From Siphonodentalium dalli (Eukaryota > Mollusca > Scaphopoda > Gadilida > Siphonodentaliidae), in contig CP136066.1 in assembly GCA_032622095.1 (NCBI GenBank), positions 108,521,319 to 108,585,318 on the forward strand: DNA of 64,000 bases. The letters run 5' to 3'. Positions 56,004 through 64,000 of this stretch are shown here, one piece after another; the first letter of the stretch is position 1; each line of letters begins with the position of its first letter. Below the pieces are notes generated by a model. The model saw only the letters and a list, made by a program, of their open reading frames with translations. It did no database searches and was not told where the DNA came from. The position numbers and the translations under genes are program-made.

Positions 56004-56359
56004 CAAACCTGCTAATAGTGTGTCTGTCATTTGCACTGGTAAATTGCAAAGGGTGAATTTAGTGATGTTATCCCGCACCAAATTCACCCTCCGGGAACCT
56101 CATGCTACCTTGTAGGCCTCATCACCTGGGAAGTATTCTCAAATTGTTTTAAGTTGCTTTTTCCCTTCTGGGAAGTTTCTGTATCCCCTATTTTGCAGAA
56201 GATAAAAAGCATAATCGAGGTAACTAATGGGTGAACATCATTAACATCAACTGGGGAACATCATTCTGATCCTAGGTCTCCCACAGCAGTTGAGGCCTCA
56301 GCAGAATGAGGTTCCCAGAGGGTAAATTTGGCGATGCTAGTCTGCCATTTGCAGGCTTG
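56004..56359. mobile_element. Family F element, copy 7 (degraded)
   Basis: The perfect 8-bp duplication TGCACATT (55996-56003, 56360-56367) flanks CAAACCTGCTAATAGTGTG at the left and CCATTTGCAGGCTTG at the right. The left hairpin keeps one short arm pair. The right hairpin has lost its returning arm, giving 356 bp. Confidence 0.9.
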
Positions 56360-56382
56360 TGCACATTGAGTCTTTAATAGAC

Positions 56383-56600
56383 ATATCAATTGGAAATGTT
56401 GTTGGCATGCATGCTCAGAGGAAACCACCTGCACGGAACAAGCTATAAAATCATCGGAATTGCTAATCAATATCACTGGAATCAGCCGATTACACGAGCA
56501 CCTGTATTACTTCACAGGGGTCTATATCTCAAGGGCCACATTAATATAGCACCGTGGTATTTGATAATAAATGGATATCACGATTACTAGACTGGAGCCC
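56383..56600 (+). repeat. Repeat G, copy 1
   Basis: This is shared with 61152-61515 and 62918-63115. Blocks are CAGAGGAAACCACCTGCACG, AAAATCATCGGAATTGCT, TCTATATCTCAAGGGCCACA, and ATGGATATCACGATTACTAG. Each block is similarly ordered in all three. No convincing frame is shared. The copy follows an F element by 15 bp. Confidence 0.7.
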
Positions 56601-56650
56601 ACAGGGGCATGGCATTAAAAATATTATAAATTATAAAGGAGAGCACCATT

Positions 56651-56733
56651 TTAACACGTTGAGGGGCCAACTACGAGTTATCTTGTACTTTTTGCATGTA
56701 ATTGAATGGGAGCCGGAACTCAACGTGTTTTAA
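56651..56733. mobile_element. Small TTAA-flanked inverted repeat
   Basis: TTAACACGTTGAGGGGCC and GGAACTCAACGTGTTTTAA form inverted ends on TTAA, 83 bp in all. The pairing is out of register by two bases at the outer edge. It could be a tiny TTAA-type MITE. Confidence 0.5.
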
Positions 56734-57090
56734 CAAATACATAGCTATTGACAAATAATATATCATGTATTACATCAATAGCGATGAGTCTGATATAAGT
56801 GGCACATTCGTTTTTAATTTAGATTTTTACTTGTTTTAAGGGGTTTCCAAGCCTGAGCTATGTCAGGAGATGGAAAGTTTAGATGGTCTTACACAGAAAA
56901 CAACTTAATTGTTAAGCTTGAGTACATCACATGAAGAAATCTATACTATCTGAAACCACATCAAGCATATTATATACATTAATTGTAACAATAAAAATGT
57001 CAAAAAATGACAAATATACAAATTGGATGGAAATGAATAACTGCAATAAAAAGTACATGATCTGAACTAGTAAAAGGGCCGAATGGCAAT

Positions 57091-57441
57091 TTAATTTGAG
57101 TTCAATACTGCTTCAAGAATTTCAACATTATGTTAGGCGTGTACTGAAAAATGGTGAACATCCATTTTGCAAGAATTGTTATAAACCTTTGTGCTGACCT
57201 GGAGATGTGTTTTAGCCTCACTTTTAGGTCACACAAGTCCATAGCCAAATTCCCAGCTTACCAGCTATCTATAACACTGTGGCTATTGTTGTTGATTGCT
57301 CCTAGCTTGAGTGGACTGACCTGAATATGAACATTGGGCTAGTTCCTTGATGTAACAGTTCATGGTAATGGGTTCTCACAAATTTTTTGCACACACCTTA
57401 CATAATGTTGAGCTTCTTGAAGCAGTATTGAACTCAATTAA
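57091..57441. mobile_element. TTAA element J inserted beside element I
   Basis: TTAA, then TTTGAGTTCAATACTGCTTC, pairs with GAAGCAGTATTGAACTCAA before TTAA, and pairing continues inward (TCAACATTATGTTAGGCGTG against CACCTTACATAATGTTGA). The opposite arm of W passes through a single TTAA with no J (complement reads GGGAATTTAAGGACTTTG), an empty site that establishes the TTAA duplication. 351 bp including TTAA sites, non-coding. Confidence 0.85.
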
Positions 57442-59342
57442 GGACTTTGCTAACCCAATTTCAACCCAAATTTGATGGAGTCAAAATAATGGATTGTGCT
57501 CAATTTTATTGGTAACCATAGCAACCAAACCCATGGATGCACCATTTTAACAGTATAATTAGTGGTGATTATCTAAGAAATACAAAATGTGAACTTTATA
57601 AAGGTTTTAAAAAATATTTTTTTCGAACCCAAATCCAACAAAAACAAAATCAATTTCTAAGAAAAAGATATGGAAATGTGTAGTGAATACTGTGAAGAAT
57701 GATGAACAATAAAAATATATTCATATTTACCAAGTGTTCTTTGAAAACATTACATAGAACCAGTTGTTAACAAATGCCAAAATTATTTCCCCCAACATGG
57801 CTAACTGAGAGCTGGCAGCGATTGGTTAAGTATTGACAGTGGTGAGTTGACAAAATAATTTCTTAAGCTTCAATTTAGCAGACCACCCTGTAACCACTAA
57901 ATAGGTCAGCAATCATCACACCGTATTACCGATCCGGATTACCACCGGTCACGATGCGGATCACTACCGGCTGTTTTGACAAAAGCGTGCCACGTGGCAT
58001 CATTGTAGTTGGATCATTTTCGCCCTACATTCTGTGGAAGGTGTGAATTTTTTCTCCCTTCGTGTATAGGAGTAACTGGGCTAGCGGAGGACGCCGATAA
58101 ATCTGATAAGTATACAATATATGTTCACTTATTCTTATATTTGTAACGCATGTTTACCATTGTGTTTCATTATTTCGAGCAGTAGCTGATATGGATGGTT
58201 CATGTTTTATTTCTTTATGCGGTATTCTCGTGGTACGAAAAGATAGACCATTTACTAAGTCATTCGCCTAATGTACACGTTTGTATGTTCGATTTGTGGC
58301 CATCTGGGACGTTTTGAACATAGATACCCATGAAATGAATGGGTACGGATCTGTACCGGCAGGTGATGCGGATGTGTACCGGCAGCACACATTGGGGTAG
58401 TGAACGGTGCCGATCCGCATCCTGTTTTTTGGAACCCATGAGTATGGAAATCGATACTACGCGTTTAATTTACATTCAACTTGACAAACCATATTGCCAT
58501 TTTGTACAGTTATGGACATTCTTGTATACGCAACAGAAATAAGAGAAAATTCCATGCATTTGCATCATGTATTGTGCCAATGAAGATAAATAATGGGCCA
58601 CGTGCAACTAGATCCTAGTAACATATGCTACCTCTAAGGTTATCGTAGGCGATTATTTTATATTTTCTTGGCGTGGCCATTTTCTAATGTATGTAAGAAA
58701 GACGGCGGCAACAAACTTTGTGTGGGTTACATTCAGATATATAATATAATTAACGTTTTAGTCGACCTACCGTTACACAAATTGCCACTTTCAGCCGGTA
58801 GTGATCCACATCGTGACCGGTGGTAATCCGGATCGGTAATACGGTGTGATCATGGACTAATCCCTTATGGTCCAGTGGCCACAGACTGGCACACAGGCTG
58901 ATAACAATCCCAGCAAGACTGGGTACAAGGTGACCCATAATCCACCCATCAAGTGTCATCTTCTGGACAGCATTACTGAGAAAGTTAATCTACCATTTGC
59001 AAACAAATAGTTCTGAATATATTTTTCAAAGAATGCTTGGTAAATATGAATATATTTTTATTGTTCATCATTCTTCATAGTGTTCAGCACACATTCCCAT
59101 ATTTTTTTCTTAGATATGGACTTTGTGTTTGTTGGATTTGGGTTCGAAAAAAATATTTTTAAAAACCTCTATAAAGTTCACATTTAGTATTTCTAACATG
59201 CTCCACCATGACTTATACTCTTAAAATGTTGCATTCATGGGTTTGGTTACCGTGATCACTAATAAAAGTGAACATAAATCTTTATTTTGACTCCATAAAA
59301 TTTGGGGAAAATTTGGTTAGCAAAGTCCTTAAATTCCCATAA
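57438..59342. mobile_element. Foldback element I, copy 2, with a 932-bp insertion
   Basis: TTAA-bounded arms begin GGACTTTGCTAACCCAATTT and end AAATTTGGTTAGCAAAGTCC. They match copy 1 (54332-55314) along their length. The loop holds the separate TIR element at 57917-58848. Without it the copy would be ~970 bp, the same size as copy 1. Confidence 0.87.
57917..58848. mobile_element. 932-bp element with ~57-bp TIRs and 5-bp TSD
   Basis: Both ends start CACACCGTATTACCGATCCG and stay complementary with three or four mismatches for ~57 bp (GGATTACCACCGGTCACGAT, then GATCACTACCGGCTG). ATCAT is directly repeated outside (57912-57916, 58849-58853). Inside, near 58338-58430, TACCGGCAGGTGATGCGGAT, TACCGGCAGCACAC and GTGCCGATCCGCATCC repeat motifs of the TIR. 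No transposase is present; the 67-69-codon frames follow the TIR or are unsupported. Superfamily not assigned: CAC termini with a 5-bp duplication do not fit hAT, TTAA or TA classes cleanly. Confidence 0.87.
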
Positions 59343-59480
59343 CATCCTTTTACTAGTTCAGATCATGTACTTTTTATGGCAGTTATTCATTTCCACTCAA
59401 TTCGTATATTTGCTGAGAATGCTGTTCTAAAATTTTCCTTTCTAAAAGTATGAATAATGTCATCTTTTTGACATTTTTAC

Positions 59481-60111
59481 CTAATATATATTCTGGAACT
59501 TCTGTCTGTTTGTTTGTTGTTTGTTTGTTAGCTATGGCCGGGAAAACGGCTGGACCGATTGAGCTCAAACTTCCAATCTAAGGTTAAAAACCCACGGGCA
59601 GTGTTTACCACCGTTTTGGAAAAGCTCAGAGCACCCATTCTCCACTCTCAGTCACAAAAATTACCGCCATTGGCATGGTGGGGTTAATCGCGTTGATAGT
59701 TAAAGAGCGTTCGTATCCGCAGTGTCGTTGATAAAGAGCGTATGTGTGTAATGTGATTCTTACGTCTGGGTCTGGGCGTGTGCGTGTAAGACTGTATCCA
59801 GACATGAGCGTGTTGTGTGACGTACTTAGGGCTTTCCGCCCGAAGTGATCTTCACCTTGAAACGGGTACCCACAAACGTACCTCTTTTAGGGACGGGTAC
59901 CATCACGGGACGGGTACCATCATTTCTCTTGATTAAAAAGGCAGAATTAACTCAAATTAAATTAAATAATTAACGGATTTCGACGAAATTTGACACCTAG
60001 GGATACTTTTATCGGGGGAGTGTTTTCGACGGGTCAAATCGTTACCCCGACCTGACCTTCAAAATGGTCAATTCAAGGTCAAAGCCCGGACGAAGTCGGG
60101 TCACCTGCTAG
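59481..60111 (-). repeat. Family K unit inserted in the right arm of W
   Basis: In reverse it has the K layout: head CTAGCAGGTGACCCGACTTC, GACCTTGAATTGACC/TTCAAGGTCA pairs, tail with AAGTTTGAGCTCAATCGG and AGAAGTTCCAGAATATATAT. The W left arm gives the uninterrupted sequence (ATTTTTATTGTTA complement), so the boundaries are known to within a base or two. No target duplication is apparent. Confidence 0.8.
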
Positions 60112-60114
60112 TTG

Positions 60115-60297
60115 TTATATAATATGCTTGATGTGGTCTTCAGAGAGTACAGATTCCTTCATGTGTTGTACTAGCTTAACAAATAAGTTGTTTTCTGTGT
60201 AGGTCCATCTAAACTTAAAACTGTCCACCTCCTGACATAGCTCAAGCATGGAAACCACTTTATAACGACACACCCCTGTACCAGAGCATACTAACAA
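60115..60297 (-). pseudogene. Open frame in W right arm, captured or element-derived fragment
   Basis: It is 60 codons long and includes SMLELCQEVDSFKFRWTYTE and KLVQHMKESVLSEDHIKHII. The composition looks protein-like, with amphipathic helices, but I recognise no family. The matching stretch in the left arm (about 56834-56985) has an 8-bp deletion and further indels that break the frame. The outer ~30 bp of the frame lie beyond the inverted repeat. It may be an exon fragment of an element-encoded or captured gene, or chance. Confidence 0.3.
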
Positions 60298-60638
60298 AGC
60301 TGAGCAGAAACAAAATTACATGTATCTTCAGAACCTTGGGGTGGGGTCCAACTTTGCCCAACAATAGCACACATGACTTCAAATTATTGCAAGCAGTATA
60401 ACTGTATAGCGCATTTCCCATTTTCAAAATCATAAGAATGCCTATATATCATACGTAAAGTGAAGATATCAGTCAAAAACAAATTGATAGTGATTCGACA
60501 TACAAATAGGCAAGCACTAAGGAACTTAGTAAGCTATCATAGTTTTAAAATATAATTGTGGAGATGATCGATGTACAGATACAGCGCATATAAAAATCAC
60601 AACAGAAAATGTTTAATTAGGGAGATATTTAACTCGTA
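60265..60638. other. Nothing recognised
   Basis: No long frame and no bounded repeat. CTGAGCAGAAACAAAATTAC near 60300 resembles CTGAACAGAAATAACATTCC near 63128, a weak dispersed similarity. Confidence 0.4.
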
Positions 60639-61098
60639 CAAGCCTCAAAATATGGTGCCAGACATTTGCAGAATGAGGTCCCCAGAGGGTGAGTTTAGTG
60701 ACGATATCCTGCATAGTGGGCTAGCATCACCAAATTAACCCTCTGGGGACCTCATTCTGCATGGCCTCATCTGCTATGGGAGACATAGACTCAGATTGAA
60801 GTTCCCAAATGGTGAATATTGTGATGTACACCCATCGGGAACCTTGATTAATCAATGTGTTGTCTGCCAATTTGGGGATATTGAGAAACTAAACTAAAAA
60901 AGAAATAGAATCTATGTGAAGAAGTTTCTATAGAAATTTGATAATAAAGAAACTTTCCAGAGAAGATGAGGTTGAAGCAGAATGAGGTCCCCAGAAGGTG
61001 AATTTGGTGATGCTAGCCCACTATACGGGATAGCATCACTATATTTACCATCTGGGGACCTCATTCTGCATATGACAGACACACTAAACTCAGACTTG
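60639..61098. mobile_element. Family F composite hAT-like element, copy 8
   Basis: CAAGCCTCAAAATATGGTG at the left and CACACTAAACTCAGACTTG at the right, with two hairpins (GAGGTCCCCAGAGGGTGAGT and GAGGTCCCCAGAAGGTGAAT with complements) and the spacer of the longer subtype (CACCCATCGGGAACCTTGAT). The flanks AACTCGTA and ATGTCATC do not match, so the target duplication has decayed or one end was altered. Confidence 0.83.
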
Positions 61099-61151
61099 AT
61101 GTCATCACAAATCCACATTGAGTTTTTTAAGGCATCGATCAAGATGTCGTC

Positions 61152-61515
61152 GACACTCTCAGAGGAAACCACCTGCACGGAACATTCTGTAAAATGCTTG
61201 GAATTGATGCTGTTAACCATTTCATGATGTCAAAATTCTCTTATATATGCAAGTTTCCCATAGGGAGCCTCGCATATACAAGAGAATGCATTGGCTTACA
61301 AGGTCAAGGTATAGAATATTGTTAGGCCAAAGCATTCTATTATATATGCGAGGCTCCCTATGGGAGACTCACATTTATATAAAAGAATGCATTGGCACAG
61401 GGTTTTCACCAAATTTCAGGAAGCTCCAGTCATGGAAGGGTTAATCTGTCTCACTGTGATCAGCTGATTTGATAACGCATGGGTAACATGATTACTAGAC
61501 CTGGATCCAGTCAAA
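61152..61515 (+). repeat. Repeat G, copy 2, interrupted by B2
   Basis: CAGAGGAAACCACCTGCACG and GTAAAATGCTTGGAATTGAT match G copy 1. A B2 element then occupies TTAA at 61213-61444. G-like sequence resumes with TTTGATAACGCATGGGTAAC and ATGATTACTAGACCTGGA. Confidence 0.65.
61213..61444 (+). mobile_element. Family B2 TTAA element in repeat G
   Basis: TTAACCATTTCATGATG at the left and CAGTCATGGAAGGGTTAA at the right on TTAA. Two TCTTATATAT hairpin segments and the CTTACAAGGTCAAGGTATAG spacer are present; part of the left arm is deleted relative to 35229-35508. Confidence 0.83.
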
Positions 61516-61713
61516 TTGCTTCAGAATTGGCCACAAAATTGGCGAAAAGAATGATGTTTTAGCCAGCACAGACTGTGGTTATAAATCAGAAATAAATTGT
61601 TAACTTGTTGGACAGACGGACTGGCCAGCATGCAGAGTAAAAGGCCATTGGAAATCGTACACAACTGCACATAGTTTGGGAGCATAAGGATAGGGTATAA
61701 GGAATTATAGAAG
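61516..61713. other. Nothing recognised
   Basis: About 200 bp without frame or bounded repeat, between repeat G copy 2 and family U. Confidence 0.5.
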
Positions 61714-62431
61714 ACTAGCTGAAACAGGATCCCTTCGGGAGCCTTTATTCAGCATCGGAGGGGCCTGTGTAAGCTCTTTATACATGTTTTTTCACTATGG
61801 CATGCGCCATCCAACTGAATAACTGGTATACATGTAAGTCCACTATGGGATTATTCCAAATAAGTCCAATATGAACTAATATCAATATTTATGTCCAATA
61901 TGAATCTATCTGCACGAGGATATATTGAAAAAGCATAATAAATATTATCTACTAGCTGAAACAGGCTCCCTTTCGGGAGCCTTTATTCAGTGTAGGAGCG
62001 GACTGTGGCCATGTGTTAGGACCTAAATGGTCTCATAGGTTCATATACGACATATTTGATACTGAAATAAGACAAGCCATAGTGGACTTTTACCCGTTAT
62101 TATGTTGGATGGCACGTGCTACAGTGAAAACATATATAAAGAGCATACAACTGGTCTGCAAATAGGTTCATATTGAACCTAAATATTCACATATATTTGA
62201 TTCTGCAATAGATCCATATTGAGCTCATTTTAATTTGTGTGTTTTTTTTTATTTATTTAATAAAAAAAATTTAAATAAAAGTTTTTTAAAAAATAATGCC
62301 GTTATAACCCCTGCCAGAGTAGCCGAGTCACTACACCAAATTTGGTTGAAATCGATCTAGGGGTCTGGGAGAAATATCCGGACAGACTAACAGATGGACA
62401 GACAGACAGATCGTACTATTTTATATATATT
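61714..62431 (+). repeat. Family U: direct CTCCCTTTCGGGAGCC heads plus inverted core
   Basis: ACTAGCTGAAACAGGMTCCC followed by TTCGGGAGCCTTTATTCAG occurs at 61714 and again at 61953. Sequence at 61768-61856 (CTCTTTATACATGTTTTTTC, GCGCCATCCAAC, AAGTCCACTATGG) pairs with 62077-62145. The tail GGTTGAAATCGATCTAGGGG and ACAGATGGACAGACAGACAG, then TTTTATATATATTGAT, follows the same plan as family K (ACTAG head, CGAAATCGG and ACAGACAGA tail). Probably a sister lineage of K; class unknown. Confidence 0.65.
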
Positions 62432-62517
62432 GATATACAAACAACAGTTTCAATGTGGTAATGGGATTTTGACTGCAAGAAAAATTCAGCTTCATCAAGC
62501 TGCAAAAAAGATTTTCA

Positions 62518-62917
62518 TTAACCCTTTACCCAACAGAAGGGCCCTGTGCCAATGCATTCTCTTATATATGCGAGTCGACCATAGGTCGCCTCGCATATAT
62601 AAGAGAATGCATTGGCTTAACACATTAAAAATTATAAAATTGTTAAAGAATGTAAGAAAAAATGGTAAAAAGTGTTAAAAAAAGATTTTTTTTAGGCCAA
62701 TGCATTCTCTTATATATGCGAGGCGACCTATGGTCGACTCGCATATATAAGAGAATGCATTGGCACAGGGCATAACTGTAACTATCACAATGTGGTCAAG
62801 GAGCCGGTTCCAATGATATCCATATTTGTATGATTCTATTGAGACAGACCAAAGATATTTTAGGCTGTTGAAGCTTTATTTGGCCGGTTTTGGCCGGTTT
62901 GTTGGGTAAAGGGTTAA
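62518..62917 (+). mobile_element. Family B1 TTAA element, copy 2 (twin of 9570-9955)
   Basis: Ends, palindromes and right arm are almost identical to the copy at 9570. Differences are confined to the spacer (AAAAGTGTTAAAAAAAG extra), a few substitutions, removal of one GAGACA unit and a duplicated TTGGCCGGTT near the right end. TTAA sites are intact. The near-identity over ~380 bp points to recent transposition. Confidence 0.93.
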
Positions 62918-63115
62918 CCGGCACTCAGCAGAGGAAAGAAATCAGCTGCAGGGAATATTCTATAAAATCATTGGAATCACTGTTGTTAATCAATTTCCCA
63001 GCTTTAGTGCACTAGCACCGTTATTTCTCGCAGGAATCTATATCTCAAGCACCTCATTAATATAGCATCCCAGCATTTGATTAAGCATGGATATCACGAT
63101 TACTAGACTCGAGCC
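62918..63115 (+). repeat. Repeat G, copy 3
   Basis: CAGCAGAGGAAAGAAATCAG, AAAATCATTGGAATCACTG, TCTATATCTCAAGCACCTCA and ATGGATATCACGATTACTAG follow the order of G copy 1. It abuts the right TTAA of B1 copy 2. Confidence 0.7.
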
Positions 63116-63800
63116 CAGTCACAAACCTGAACAGAAATAACATTCCATGTGATTTATAAGACAGACACTAGACATTTACATTCCACCAACGACTTTTCTA
63201 TACAAATCGCTTTTTTTTTCATGCCACAATGGTCCATTCTCATACATCTTACATCAGTGCTGAGTACTCACAAAATAGAAAGACATCAATCTCTGCTGGC
63301 AGCATCTGTCGAACCATTGGTTGATTCATCAAGCTTTATTGTCATTTCAGCACTATAGAATCAAAACTTCAGTTTTAAGGTCAATCCACACCGGACGCGA
63401 GTGCGCGATTATGGCAGATATTTTCTGTCTTCCGTAGCAGTTCAAAGCGCGCGATTTTTATAATCACATTGCAAGCGACGGAATCATTGACCATGAGGTG
63501 ATCATAGCAGTGATTTTATGCTTCGTCGATATCTTGCTTTGTGGCAAAATCAGCGGGATAATTGGGTCGCTGTCAAATAGGATATTTATACGTGCATATT
63601 TTATTCCTGTTTGAAGGTGACACATTCATTCGTCGGTGCGATAACATAGGTGGTGGATGACTTTTGCTACATGCTGACAACTGAAGTACAATGATAAATG
63701 AGAAGAGAACATGCCTGGCAAGAGCTCGATGTAATAACAGGATCGTCTGGTTAATTTTTGGTCCCAATCCATTCCAAGCTTGTGAAGTCACTTTGTCCAT
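63116..63800. other. Nothing recognised
   Basis: No gene or bounded repeat. Frames of 69 and 81 codons (63149-63358 plus, 63573-63818 minus) lack motifs; the latter runs into the next B2 element. Confidence 0.45.
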
Positions 63801-63996
63801 AATTTGCCAGTCACCCATAGGGAGCCTCCCATATATAAGATAATTACTTGGCTTAGAAAGACAAGGTAAATAATGTTAGGCCAATGTAATCTCTTATATA
63901 TGCCAGGCTCCCTACTGGAGACACGCAAATATAATAAAATGTATTGGCACAGGGTTTTTGCAAAATTTCAGGAAGCTCCAATGATGGAAGGGTTAA
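63801..63996 (+). mobile_element. Family B2 TTAA element, left-truncated
   Basis: It starts inside the first hairpin (CCCATAGGGAGCCTCCCATA), then has the TTAGAAAGACAAGGTAAATA spacer, the second TCTTATATAT hairpin and the intact right end CAATGATGGAAGGGTTAA. The left TTAA end is missing. Confidence 0.8.
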
Positions 63997-64000
63997 CACT

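Larger units (their letters stand above)
56834..60264. mobile_element. Giant nested inverted repeat (W) with insertions in both arms
   Basis: The left arm 56834-57090 and right arm 59343-59480 plus 60112-60264 are complementary over ~260 bp. Examples are CAGAAAACAACTTAATTGTT, ACCACATCAAGCATATTATA and AAAGTACATGATCTGAACTA against their complements on the right. The palindrome centre, a TTAA, is occupied by foldback element I copy 2. The right arm is split by a family K unit. The right arm keeps a 60-codon frame that the left arm has lost. Confidence 0.85.

Overview
This window looks like gene-poor, AT-rich nuclear DNA of an animal, most likely a marine invertebrate and probably a mollusc. That placement is an inference from repeat style: tRNA-derived SINEs with an (AATC)n tail, long TIR-bounded arrays built on an AAGATGGC...GGCCATGTTTT core, and units ending in GACGGACG-type runs. 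I recognise no intact host gene, no rRNA, no functional tRNA and no bacterial-type operon. Almost everything readable is transposon-derived, mainly short non-autonomous DNA elements. Most open frames are shadows of palindromic or tandem repeats.

Layout. 1-3.3 kb: a textbook hAT MITE (1103-1492, 17-bp perfect TIRs, 8-bp TSD) and the first of eleven copies of a hairpin MITE flanked by TA, called family A here. 3.6-6.0 kb: about 3.3 tandem copies of a ~650-bp unit, with a family A relic and a TTAA-flanked element inside. 6-13 kb: TTAA-flanked families B and C, a composite hAT-like element (family F), three copies of repeat P (one carrying SINE, MITE and TTAA-element insertions) and the first GGCCATG array. 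13.7-15.8 kb: a 2.1-kb TIR-bounded element (family E) holding 12 monomers in a four-monomer higher-order repeat of 637 bp. 18-20.5 kb: repeat H, again with insertions. 22.1-23.4 kb: a ~180-bp tandem array split by a TA-flanked element with an internal minisatellite. 23.4-24.1 kb: long C and G tracts. 24.1-29.3 kb: a head-to-tail cluster of family K, rich in AGGTCA half-sites and NRF-1-like palindromes. 29.4-36 kb: more F, A, B and C copies and a hAT-like element (31441-32497) with the only coding-looking frame (AT-hook, basic patch, S/T-rich tail). 38.3-44.3 kb: repeat Q with TTAA insertions, a 1.2-kb hAT element (41026-42232, perfect 8-bp TSD) and a second SINE. 45-53.5 kb: E, F and S elements, including an E element nested inside an F element. 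54.3-60.3 kb: two TTAA-flanked foldback elements with ~360-400-bp arms. The second sits in the middle of a still larger inverted repeat and carries three further insertions. 60.6-64 kb: F, B, G and U repeats, including a near-identical twin of the B element at 9.6 kb.

How the parts work together. There is no pathway here. The window is a nested record of transposition in which TTAA-targeting (piggyBac- or Kolobok-like), TA-targeting (Tc1/mariner-like) and 8-bp-TSD (hAT-like) non-autonomous elements insert into one another. Paralogous repeats and the opposite arms of inverted repeats supply empty sites that fix several element boundaries. The most notable signals are hairpin MITEs whose two arms vary in concert within a copy, the captive higher-order repeat inside a transposon-like element, and the nested foldback complex at 56.8-60.3 kb. 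Superfamily names rest on termini and TSDs only; no intact transposase was found.
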